A program made the translations under genes and the position numbers. The notes beneath the pieces are model-generated. The model had not been told where the DNA came from, did no database searches, and saw nothing but the letters and a program-made list of their open reading frames with translations. A stretch of 64,000 bases of DNA from Cladocopium goreaui (lineage: Eukaryota > Sar > Dinophyceae > Suessiales > Symbiodiniaceae), in contig CAMXCT020000891.1 in the NCBI GenBank assembly GCA_947184155.2, positions 224,501 through 288,500 of the forward strand, read 5' to 3'. Shown one piece after another: positions 24,915-34,784 of this stretch; positions within the stretch are counted from its first letter, which is position 1, and every line of letters begins with the position of its first letter.

Positions 24915-25048
24915 GGAAAATCTGGTAAACATACAAAAAAGGATGGAAAGATCCACCATGTTTAATGGGAAAATCATGGCAAATCAACTATTTCATTTCG
25001 ACTGGGCCATGTTCAACAATTAGCTATGTAACAAATTACCAGAGGGTA
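24915..25048. mobile_element. MITE family 1, eroded member
   Basis: The right end TAGCTATGTAACAAATTACCAGAGGGTA is clear; the left end is weak (CTGGTAAACATAC near 24920). Confidence 0.5.
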
Positions 25049-25845
25049 ACATTACTGTATTGATTTTCTCTATATTGGGGACTCCCAAACCGTGGCTTTT
25101 ATAATTTTTGGGGGTCACTGGGATGCAAAGTTGCGACCCTTCCGGTCGGATTGGCCCTCGAAGGGCTGGCTGGATTTTAGTTACATAAGCAGCCAGGTTG
25201 GGAAACAGTGGGCAAACGGACGTGGCTCATGCCCCCCCCCAAGATGGGTAGGCCTAGGCACAGATCAAAAATCAGGGTTCCAAAACGGGCCACCATGGAA
25301 ATCAACGCCTCATGGTGGGAAATCTGAGCAAATCAGATGATCGCAAACCATAGCTAATGTGGTAAAGCCTATAAATTAAACATAAACTTACTATTTGGGG
25401 AGAGTATTTACCACCCATCAAAATCGTTTTTTATTAGGGATGGTTTATGGCTTTGGGTTTACCACAATACTTTCTTGTTTTTTATATAGTGGGTCTCAAC
25501 AACTTCAGATCTCCTTTCCCATAGCCTAATATCAATCCCTTGGGCAATGAACAGAACATCCTCTACTCTTGGATGGTTTTCCCTTAAAATCTGCACTTTT
25601 TTTCGTTTACAAGGTGATTTGGTGGCTCCCAAGCTAGTGACCCTTGCCAATTAGAACATAGATGGATTCATGACCCAACACATCAAGCATCGCCCCAACC
25701 AATACATTGACATTAACGAAGCTTTGTTGGTTCGATGTTTTGAGTTTCGAACAACTCACCAGGACTCAGCAAATCATCCGATATCCAACAGATATATGTA
25801 TATATAGTGATATAGCAACCAAACCTCCCAAGGGGTAGACTCCAG

Positions 25846-25947
25846 CCACTCGATTCCCCAACTCTGCGGCTGCTTGGTGCCTACTTAGCGCCTCAGCACA
25901 TGCTCAGCGCAGTTGAGAGATGGGAGGCGCAGCGCAGGAAGATTTAG
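25846..25947 (+). CDS. Candidate exon, unrecognised
   Basis: Acceptor GACTCCAG, then an open frame (SPTLRLLGAYLAPQHML, then VERWEAQRR) to TAG 25945-25947. It could be terminal, or spliced out earlier at CGCAG|GA 25937 (GA donor). Composition is much more GC-rich than the flanks. Confidence 0.3.
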   Translation, partial: PLDSPTLRLLGAYLAPQHMLSAVERWEAQRRKI

Positions 25948-26592
25948 CGGACCGCATGGCGTGTCCAAAAAAAGGAGCGCGTGGCGTTGTGGCAGTCTAC
26001 AAGCCAAGTGGATCTGAAATATATGGGATAATCATGGATCATCCTTCCCATTGACTCATATTTTTCAGAGGGGTTGAAACCAAACATTGGGGGTCTAGCA
26101 GAAAATGGTTTTTGACTGGCAGCAATTGGCAGTGAGTCCCGAAATTCGATGATTTTCAATGATCTTCCCATTAAAACTGAGGTGTTTTCAAAAGCGTTTT
26201 CAGAGATGCGGGAGCAACATCTATTCGAACTTGGTTGAATCCTGTGGACTACGGTACCATGAACCCCAGCTGAGTTGGTTTATAGCCTCCTCATCGAACT
26301 AGTTTGAGATATTCACCAAGACCCAAGTTAGCTAGCCAAGTTCTACACGACAACCGTATCATGAATCAACTTGCAATTCACCATGTCTGTTTGTAGAGTA
26401 TACCAACTTCTAGTGGTTTTGTCGCCACCAGTCATTTCTTTTCATCATTTCCACGTTTCTAGCTGTTCTATCAATTGCAACAAACTATACACACAAGTTT
26501 GAAACCTGGAAATTGATAGAATTATAACAGTTCATGATATATCCAATTCATGATAGAAGAGTCTTCTATCATTTGCTATATATAACTCTATA

Positions 26593-26707
26593 TACCATCT
26601 GGTTATTTAACATAGCCATGGAACATGGCCGGTTTACCGGGGTTTACCGTTCCTAATAGCATGGTGGATCTTTCCATGGCGAACTGTTGTTAAATAACTA
26701 GAGGGTA
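26593..26707. mobile_element. MITE family 1 member
   Basis: TACCATCTGGTTATTTAACATAGCC ... GTTAAATAACTAGAGGGTA. The interior has a doubled GGTTTACCG motif. Confidence 0.75.
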
Positions 26708-26821
26708 ATCCCATTATTATCCCATTATTATCCCCAATATTCACATTATTATTATCCCATTATGCTCAATAATCCCTAAATATATGTATATATATATATA
26801 GGTACATACATTAACCCATCA

Positions 26822-26977
26822 TACATCTCCTACTTCGTCAAGCACCTCGGTCCCATCTCGCTCACCGTTGTTTCAATTCACACGAGGTCGGCGTGTTGAT
26901 TTCCCGCCTGGGCTTGCGGACGCCCTTCCTACCCCAGGACAACGAGCCAGGAAGCCCAGCAGAAGCAACCCAAAGTC
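26822..26977 (+). CDS. Two abutting coding-like segments in different frames
   Basis: 26822-26866 reads with very strong C-ending codon bias (YISYFVKHLGPISLT). From 26887 a second frame does the same (VGVLISRLGLRTPFLP, then DNEPGSPAEATQ). The 20 bases between, 26867-26886, start GT and end AG, and removing them joins the frames. The joined peptide looks membrane-like. This may be a degenerate exon with an indel, or two exons. No family is recognised. Confidence 0.3.
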
Positions 26978-27214
26978 AGATGGAGATCTCCCAAGTCAGA
27001 TGGATTTGCTATGATATTTGCCCATAGTTTTTGAGTCATGGCCAGGGAACATATTGGCTTTGTCTTAGCCAATTCCAATAGATCACCACTTTCACAGGAT
27101 GGTTATCTCCATGGTTCCAGCAATGTTGAAACAGAATGGTTGGTCGAAGACATATATTACAATCCTATGTGATATTGTGATATTCCATTAACATGGGTAT
27201 ATTGTGGATAATAT

Positions 27215-27455
27215 AATATGTGTACAATTATTGTACATATATTATTATGGATATACATATGTATATATATATATATATAATTATATATATATGTGTGTAT
27301 ATATATATGCACATATATACATATATATATATATATACATATTTATACATATATATATATTTACATATATATATATATACATACATATATATATATATAT
27401 TTACATATATATATATATACATACACATATATATATATATATATACACATAGCAT
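27215..27455. repeat. AT-rich (TATA/CATATA)n tract
   Basis: Low-complexity palindromic AT sequence. Ile/Tyr-rich frames on both strands are artefacts. Confidence 0.9.
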
Positions 27456-27671
27456 TAGCATACAATCCTATAATGGGTAGACACCTGGGAGAACATGCCA
27501 GTCTTGGTGATACCCCGATCGATCCGATGGTCTCTTTCTGAATTTTGCAGGGGAATGGATGACTGAGCACTGGGACATCATGGAATATCTTGGTGATTTA
27601 ACCACTATAAATGGTGATTTAATGGCTAACAATGGTGAATAATGGGATGATAATAGGATGATAATGGGACT

Positions 27672-27779
27672 TACCCTCTGGTAAACTAGCAGATTGCTAT
27701 TGAACATGGCCATAGAAATAGTTGATTTTCCCATTCAAAATGGTAATTTTCCATAGCTATGTTAGTTTACCAGAGGGTA
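27672..27779. mobile_element. MITE family 1 member
   Basis: TACCCTCTGGTAAACTAGC ... CTATGTTAGTTTACCAGAGGGTA. Confidence 0.85.
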
Positions 27780-28860
27780 GGAATCTGTTGGTTTCAAGGT
27801 TTTTTTTTTCCGGTGAAAATTCAGACAGACGCCTGTCCATATGTGGATGCTGAGAAAACAGAAAGTATCAAGATGTATCAAGGATCCGAGGGAACCAACA
27901 ACAGTAACATTAATATTAACATACATTAACATTACTTCCTAAAGGTTTCCCAACCTTCAAGAAAACCTCATAGAATCTCCTCAGGTCCTTTTTCCTAGCC
28001 GTTTTTTGCAGGTCGTGGTTAGAGGCCACGGAAGCTCTCTTGGGCTTGAACACTTCAAGCTCCTTAGCCTTGTCGCTTGGCCGGTCAAGTTTTTTTGTGT
28101 TGAACTGGATTGTTTGTTGGTGGACACACCAACAAAGATTGCATTTTTGAAAGACAATGACACGGGGATATCTGATGGGAAAATATCGTGAAATCTCTTT
28201 GAGATGCTGAAAAACATAGTCGGTAGATACCCCATTTTTTGGCAATTTTCATAGGGAATACCATGATGAAGCACTCGATTTTAGGGGTATACCGGGTACT
28301 TTATTGTTGGACTATTTTTTTTGGGAAAAATCAACCTTCAACGGGGCTGCAGAAATTCTTTATTGTGAGCTGTTGAAAAAAAATACTCCACCGAGACACG
28401 CCACTGATCCCTACCAGAATGAGATTTCTGCCACCAAGTTGGGACGGATTTGCGGGAAGCTGTCCGTTAAATGGACCTATTTCGAAATGGGCCATTTTCC
28501 ATAGGTCTTACAGAACCAGAAGCTACACAGCGGAGGAATTGCCCTCCATCCATATCCCATATCACTTAAGCGACTTGCCATTTGCAGGATGAACCACCAA
28601 GTTCCCAACAAACTGCTGCTCAAAAATCAAGTTTGCAAGCAAGTCAAAGCTGTAAAATCCATGATTCTTGCAGCTCAATAATTATGAACCACCAGTTCCA
28701 ATCCAAAAGATGAATGAAATACCTTGTTTAAATACCCATTAATTATAGTTACATCCAAAAAATCATACCACATAATCATCCCAGAAAATCTGAAAAAAAG
28801 ATCCCATCAAATCCCACATTAATAGATTCGATTTAGCCACTCAAAATAACCAATTACCAG

Positions 28861-29004
28861 TTGCTACATCAAAATCCTGTTCAACATGAATCCATGGATG
28901 GTCGGTTCGCCTCGACGCTCGGATCCGCGACGCTGGGATCGTCCCAGGTTTGGACTTCCCGTCTTTCTGGCCGCCACGGTGAATGGCTTTGACGATGCTC
29001 GAAG
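28861..29004 (+). CDS. Candidate exon, unrecognised
   Basis: Acceptor TTACCAG, open frame of 144 bp (KILFNMNPWMVGSPRR, then FGLPVFLAATVNGFDDAR), then donor AAG|GTGCCG. A second + frame is also open from 28890 with its own donor (GTGAATGG at 28979), so frame choice is not certain. It lies just left of the tandem Rep element. Confidence 0.3.
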
Positions 29005-29360
29005 GTGCCGGAGCTCTTCAGGGAGGGAGAAATTGATACAGGAAGGATTGAAAATATACAAATATATATAGATACTTATAGTATTATAGCCCTTAACAGA
29101 TATAACTGGCTTAGAACTGGCTTATAACCTCATTGAAGTGATATATACTATTAGGGTCCAGCTTGTGGAAGCCGAGTTTTATGCATAATCCCAGCCCCCA
29201 TTTTTGGGTTCCCCGTGTAGGCTAGTGTTAGTGTCATCTCTTTGCAAGCATGTGCTTGCAGCGTGCAACCCTGAAGCAACTGTCAGAAGACTCTGCAAGC
29301 TTTTGGCCAGAAGGAACTTGCCCTGGGTGACCCTCACCTTGACGCACTTGCTGCGAAGCC

Positions 29361-29681
29361 ATGTCGTCAGAAGCAGCACCTGCTGATGTTGCGGCCGTTG
29401 CGCCGCCGGCAGACCGTTTGGCAGATTTGAAAGCAGCGCGACAGGCGCTGAAGCGGCAGTTGGCGCAAGCAACCCGAGAGGTGAAGAGCCAGGACATAGA
29501 CTGGTGGCCATCAGACATGGTATAATGTCCTGTCTTGATCAATGCTAGCTTGTTTGCAGCAAATTGTCTGTGCCGGGCGCAGGAGAAAAAACGCCGTCGC
29601 ATCATGCAGCAAGCTGGGAAACTGAGCACGGCAGATTTGTCGTGGCTGTTGGCGGTCAAGGTTGCCAATGGTCGTCCCTGA
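29361..29681 (+). CDS. Short basic ORF, two segments, copy A (possible transposase N-terminal relative)
   Basis: Segment 1, from ATG 29361, is Ala-rich then Lys/Arg/Glu-rich with helix-forming character (ADLKAARQALKRQLAQA). It ends at TAA 29523-29525 unless spliced. Segment 2, after acceptor TTTGCAG (29559), continues RAQEKKRRRIMQQAGKLS and DLSWLLAV to TGA 29679-29681. The two look like one protein, but the donor is unresolved: a GC donor within AAGAGCCAG near 29495 would give the right phase, while the GT at 29520 would not. The layout resembles the N-terminal helix of the neighbouring transposase (LQQALVANRNELKGAYQQAR), so it may be the remnant or regulator of a related element. Confidence 0.4.
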
Positions 29682-30104
29682 TGTTTGCAGTTTGTCTGCA
29701 TGGGCATGTCTCTGACAAGTGCAGAGCTATGCAGGAGACTCTGTGTTGGTATTTGCCCGTGAAGGGCGCCAATGTCGTCCTGCATGTGTTACAATGGCAC
29801 GCACACGCGTGAGGAAGTTGCAAGTTTGCACACGAAGTGTGCACCTATGTCTGATTAACAACCTGACGCCAAAGGTGTCTGAAAACAATCGCAGCCGGCC
29901 ACTCATGTTGCATGTTGGCTGTGGGAAGTGAGAGCGATTCAGTCAGTGGAGTCAGACGATTGCTTTGCATAGTGGCTGTAGGAGTGATTATTCAGATTCA
30001 TTCATTGGATTCAGAGGCCTGCTTGATTGACGCACCACTGTGTGACACATAGCACACGCCGTATCCTGTCAGTGATTTAACATTCTCTTGCTGCGGCGGC
30101 AGCG

Positions 30105-30260
30105 ATGGATGCTGGTGCGCTGCGGCCGTTGCGCCTGGTGCGTGCACGACCTGGCGATGCTGCTGCCGTTCTGGGGCCTTTGCGCCTGGTGCTGGCGGCT
30201 GGTGCTGTGCCACATTGCATCTGGGCACATGGTGCAGCTGCCTGTCCAGGGGGGAAGTGA
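30105..30260 (+). CDS. Small ORF, 51 residues, copy A
   Basis: ATG after a C/T-rich stretch and GGCAG; encodes an Ala/Leu/Arg-rich peptide with an internal near-repeat (LRPLRLV / LGPLRLV). It is unchanged in copy B (37454-37609). A longer overlapping frame from 30088 is also open, so coding status is weak. Confidence 0.2.
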   Translation: MDAGALRPLRLVRARPGDAAAVLGPLRLVLAAGAVPHCIWAHGAAACPGGK

Positions 30261-30451
30261 CTCTACATCTAGCAATTGTACCCTTGGTTTCTTGGTTCAT
30301 GTTAAATTCCCATGTTTGATGGTGATTTCTCGCCAGTTACCCATAAGGCTCAATCAATGATATAAGCCCATCGTTTGATAAATCCCCAATGGTCAACCGC
30401 GGTGCACCACCATAAAAAATGACTGGCGAATCCCTATATGGTTAAAGTGAT

Positions 30452-30557
30452 TTACCCACTGGTAAATTAACATAGACCCTTAAAATCACCAAGGTTTAAT
30501 GGCAACTAGTCTTCCATCCCTATCTCCCACGGTCTATGTTAATTTACCAGACGGTAA
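30452..30557. mobile_element. MITE family 1 inside copy A
   Basis: TTACCCACTGGTAAATTAACATAGACCC ... GGTCTATGTTAATTTACCAGACGGTAA. It was present before the tandem duplication because copy B has it too. Confidence 0.85.
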
Positions 30558-31156
30558 AACGCTGTTGAGGTCTATCAATCTTCCCCGGTTCGACCACCAC
30601 TTTTGATGGGTAACCAACCAGCATGACACCCAGTTCCCAGGTCTAGCATCCGCAAAATGAGGGTGCTTGCATGAATTAGTAGATTGTCGGAAAAGGGTAA
30701 ATGATAACGACCTCAATCATCCCCAAATGGCCAAACCATGCAGGTGAGTGAACTATTGGGATTGCAATGTTTCATGACAGCAAATGTCAAAGATGATATG
30801 GGATGATAGATGCGTACGTACATATATTTGTATATACATATATTAATATAAGAGAATATTATATAATTAGGAACAGATTTGGTCAATTGGGGGGAGCGAA
30901 CCGCTCCGTGCGTAGCAACTTCGAAGCACACCCCCATTTGATTAAATCGGTGTAGGAACCCCCCCAGCGGATTAGATAGCTTGGTTGCTGGATATTATAT
31001 AAGGGTTGGTTGAACCGGGAACCTCCCTATCTCATCCGCGACAATATTTTTGGGGTTATGCTAATTTTTGGGAGTGTAATGACCCCCTAAAGGATGGATT
31101 GCCCAATTCAAGGAATGTTGATGCCTGAATTGCCCTATCCATCCAAAACCACCAAA

Positions 31157-31368
31157 GGGGATAATGACTGGAATAAAATCTAGGAGACGCGGACAGAAAT
31201 TCTATGAGACACAGCTGAGCTTTGCCAAACGCAAAACTTTAGGTTTGAAGAACTTTGAAACGACTTCAAGGTGGATTCTTTAGAAAAGACAAGTCGGAAC
31301 ATACCCCAGAAAGCCTTATATCGATCTAGATAGACATGTGATTTGGAGAATAGAGACCTCGAAATAAA
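31157..31368 (+). pseudogene. Copy A counterpart of the 67-codon ORF, with an internal stop
   Basis: Collinear with 38513-38716, but a C to G change makes TAG where copy B has TAC (near 31280). A second change (near 31201) replaces Ile by Phe. If the ORF is real, only copy B is intact; equally, it may never have been coding. Confidence 0.25.
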
Positions 31369-32214
31369 ATGCGTACAAGAATCAGTAGTTTTTTAGGAGA
31401 TGGCTGATATGAAACTGGTCGCTTCCTCATCCCAATGCGTTCGTTTCACTTTTCAATACAATGGTCGAGATGAAAGTCGGTGATCGGGAATGTTCGTGAT
31501 CCGGGTCGAAAGGAAAAGAATGTTCGAGATGCAAGTCGGTGATCGGGACTGTTCGTGATCCGGTTCGAAAAGCCAATGCTTCGCGTTGGGAATTTCAAGC
31601 ATTCAATGCCATGCTGCATTTTGAAAAAAAACAGGAGATGTGCACATAAAGATCAGTCTTTTGGTTTTACCTGGTTCAAAGCTGTCAGCATGAAAGTGCT
31701 CAAGAGCCCGCTTTCCGGTCATTAGAGTATTTCATTCTAGTACCGATTCTAGATAGCGATAGACATGTATATGGAGATATATATAGATCGAGAATAAAAG
31801 AGCGATAGAGAGATAGAGAAAGACATGGAGAGAAAGGTATGTATATATATAATAATATAATGTCGATGAAAAGATATATCTACGTAGGTATAGATATGTA
31901 TGTATAGGTCTGTAGACCCAGAGGAGGAAGAAAAGCACCATGCCTGTGGGAAGGGACACCTTTAGAATGGTGGCGACACAGAACAACATGCTTCAACATG
32001 GTCCTCCAACCTCGCTTGTAGCTACAAATAATTCTATTCTCCCAGAGGCGGATTTGGAGGACCGCCATTTTTGCCCCCGTTTTTCCATAGTTTTTCCCGT
32101 TGCTTGGTCCTCCGCGGTCCTCCGACCGATCCTGTCCGTGCTGTCGTCTGGGTTTTGTCGCAGTCCATACCCGTCGCTTGGTCCTCTCCATGCTCCTGCC
32201 AAGGTTTTTCAGCC

Positions 32215-32316
32215 ATGCAAGCGCTGGGACAACAGTCTCGAGTGGCGCGGAAAGTCCGTGCGTACTTGACGAAAACAAAGCTGCTGAGCCGCTGCCCACA
32301 CTTGTTTGCCTTGTAG
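32215..32316 (+). CDS. Small basic ORF, 33 residues, copy A
   Basis: Follows a long pyrimidine-rich stretch ending GTTTTTCAG|CC-ATG, which looks like a splice (or spliced-leader) acceptor. The product is Arg/Lys/Leu-rich (RVARKVRAYLTKTKLL) and ends TAG 32314-32316. It might be a 5' exon of the Rep gene or a chance frame. Confidence 0.2.
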   Translation: MQALGQQSRVARKVRAYLTKTKLLSRCPHLFAL

Positions 32317-32700
32317 TCTTTTCTTTGGCCCGCTCTTGTGCATTGCACTCTGTGAAAGACCAGCTATTATACCAGTTATGGCCATTCACCAGTTATAAGT
32401 AGTCATAACCCCATTTCGACCTTATAGACTCCCATTTATAACCAATTTGAACTCATCAATGTCCAGAACTGACGCGTCTATCTCCTGCTCCTCTATGGGA
32501 AGCTTGCTTGTCCTCATGCCTGCGAGCAGGCTTGGTCTGCTGTTTGGGTGCCGCCGCCGTGCCCACATCCAGACAGAGCATGGTGAGGCATTGCATGCTG
32601 TTCATTGTACGGTCGCTTTGTCATCGACTGCTTAGCTGCCAGGGTATTAACTTCCCATGAGGGCCCCTTCATGTCACGCAGCAAAACAAGAACATGATCA

Positions 32701-34398
32701 TTGAGCCACAGTGCCGCCATGCCTGTCCGACGGCGACTCTGTGGTAAGCAGCCGCCGCCAGACGGCCCCCCTGACCGGGAGGCACGCAAGCAGCTGCTGA
32801 TATGGCTGCGCGACAAATGGGCTGCGCAGCGAATGGCCGCTCGGAATGAGCACGGACACGCCAAGCGGCAGCGGTGGAGAGCTTCATTTGCACAAGCCGA
32901 CAGGCCGCAGATTTTGCGCGACATGTTGCCGCAAATTCCTGTGAAGTTTGCACGTGCTGCACGTGACCTACTGGCAGGGTGGCATGTCGAAGAGCCGATT
33001 GTCAACGAGCCATCGCCGCAAGCATACAAGGGCACTGGTACTATGTTCCGATACAGTGGCTCCTTTAGCATGATTGAGCATCAACCTTCCTTGGACCTGC
33101 TTGCGGCAGGACCATCTGTCGACATTGATCTGCTCAGTGCCGGCCTACGAAACGCACCGCAGGTGCTTGCCATTTGGGATGACTTTCAAAGTTGGATGAC
33201 CGAGCTCGGCAACAAGTACCGCTTTGAACGGGTCAGCACCGCCCTGGAGCTCCACACAGAGGTGACGCTGCAACGCAGAGTGCCTTCCATTCACTTGCAC
33301 ATGATGTTTGACACCCGCGACTCGGCAGCAATGCGGGCACCTCTCTCGCAAGCCTGAATCATGTCATTTTTTCTTTCATTCCCAGTGCCAGTCATTCTTT
33401 TTCGCAGCCCAATGTGAGGACGCACCTTCCCCATACTTTTCGGTCCTGTTTCATGTTTGGTTCTGATGGCTAACAGAACCAGATAGGCTCTAGCACCGTA
33501 CCTTCCTGGCCCATGCACCCGCATGTTGCGGCCAGGGCGACAAGTGCATCTGTCTGGACAAAGTTTGGCATTTCGTGGGTGCAAGCCGCACATCTCCTTG
33601 GATTCCTCGCAGGCTCGTGGGCGGTCAGTCCGTCGTGCACTGGATCAAGGGCACTTTTATCTCCAAGTGGAGAAGAAAGGGTCCATTTTTCGCCAGACCA
33701 CTTGCCCAGCATACCAGACTTTCACAGTGAGCCCCGACTGGGTGACTGGACTTTGGCAGGGGGATAAGATTAACAAGGAGTGTGCCGAGCAGCACTACGT
33801 CCAATGCAAGCGCAACATTCGTGCTTACTGTGAGAACCTGAAGTACCATGGCCAGAAACAACGGGAGCTGTACATTCAGCAGCAGCAGGCTGCTGCAGCA
33901 GAGCTCTTGCGCCCACTGCAGAAAGAGCCAGTGGAACTACCAGAAGTGACGCAGCTGTTCTTGCCACAGTTCACGCGGCCTATGCATCGCCGAAAATTCT
34001 TGGTGCTGAATGGCCCAACGCGCCTGGGGAAGACTGTCTATGCACGGTCTCTCTTTGGCGCAGATCACACGTATGAAACCAATTGTTCCGGGGTGTTGGA
34101 GCCCGACATGAGGGAATATGATGTGCTACGGCACCGGTGTGTGGTGTTTGATGAAGCTAGTGTCCATCTTGTCTTGAAGCACAAAAAATTGTTTCAGGCG
34201 CCGCCTGCCGAAATTTCACTTGGGCACTCGGCGACAGGCATGTATGTTTATCGCATCTGGGTTTGGAATGTCGCTCTCATTGTCACATCCAATGTCTGGA
34301 CCACCGAACTGGAGCAGCTCGCTGCAGAAGATCGGGAATGGCTAGAAGGGAATGCGATTCTCATTCAGTGTAGCCAGCCCTTATACAGACAAGACTGA
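32701..34398 (+). CDS. Rep-like protein, HUH endonuclease plus SF3 helicase, two exons, copy A
   Basis: Exon region 1 (32701, with an internal ATG at 32719, to about 33340) encodes an Arg-rich N-terminus, then an HUH-type segment: STALELH followed by SIHLHMMF, the His-x-His metal-binding motif of rolling-circle Rep proteins. Exon region 2 (from about 33535 to TGA 34396-34398) begins with LAFRGCKPHIS and HFYLQVEKKG, probably carrying the catalytic Tyr and Lys (one or two residues longer than canonical YxxK). It continues to an SF3 helicase with Walker A GPTRLGKT, Walker B CVVFDEAS and motif C LIVTSN. Both parts are in the same frame, separated by three stops, so a spliced intron of about 170-190 bp fits; its exact borders are not settled. 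The architecture is that of CRESS-DNA replicons and related genomic Rep genes. The N-terminus is uncertain. Confidence 0.75.
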
Positions 34399-34473
34399 GG
34401 CCACGCCCGGTTCCAAAAAAAGGGGTCGCCAGACGGTTGCAAACTAGCTGTCGTCAGTGAGGGCCCTTGTTGT

Positions 34474-34784
34474 GACATGCCGGCTGCTGTCAACGCAGCG
34501 CACTTGCAGACTTGGATTCCTTGGGTGTCACTTTGCAGCATGGCCACGTCGCTTGCTGCTACTTGCAGAGCTGGGACGGGCTCAGTTTGACTTCTGCGTC
34601 AGCATGGGTGACCGGCATGTTTCCATGTTTCCGTCAACACTGTTGCTCATTCTCTGAAGCATGAACTTTCAACAGTGTTTCCTTGTCATACAGCTTCTTT
34701 GGGCAAAACACATGGCCCGTAGGCAGGAGTCTCCATATTGTCTGCCTGTGTGACACACGGCTTGCCGGCGTCCCTGCGCATGCC
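34474..34784. other. Leader between Rep and transposase genes
   Basis: Present once, since copy B stops before it. GC-rich with several CTTGCAG / CTTTGCAG acceptor-like sites; a further upstream exon of the transposase cannot be excluded. Nothing else is seen. Confidence 0.4.

Larger units (their letters stand above)
29147..34473 (+). repeat. Tandem repeat copy A
   Basis: It matches 36496-41817. Differences found by eye are sparse: one base near 29852, one near 30874, several between 31190 and 31400 including an indel, one near 31707, a small indel near 31850, and a silent change in the Rep helicase exon (34087-34089, TCC against TCT). Confidence 0.95.

Noticed and set aside
29234-29785. 183-codon minus-strand frame in copy A (and 36583-37134 in copy B)
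   Set aside because: It is antisense to the better-supported + strand basic ORF, with no family resemblance. It persists in both copies only because the copies are near identical.
31880-32389. 169-codon minus-strand frame
   Set aside because: Overlaps a pyrimidine-rich presumed splice region on +; unstructured composition and other open frames on both strands suggest chance in GC-rich DNA.
32514-33071. 185-codon minus-strand frame opposite the Rep exon
   Set aside because: Shadow of the Rep coding strand; the Rep motifs lie on +.
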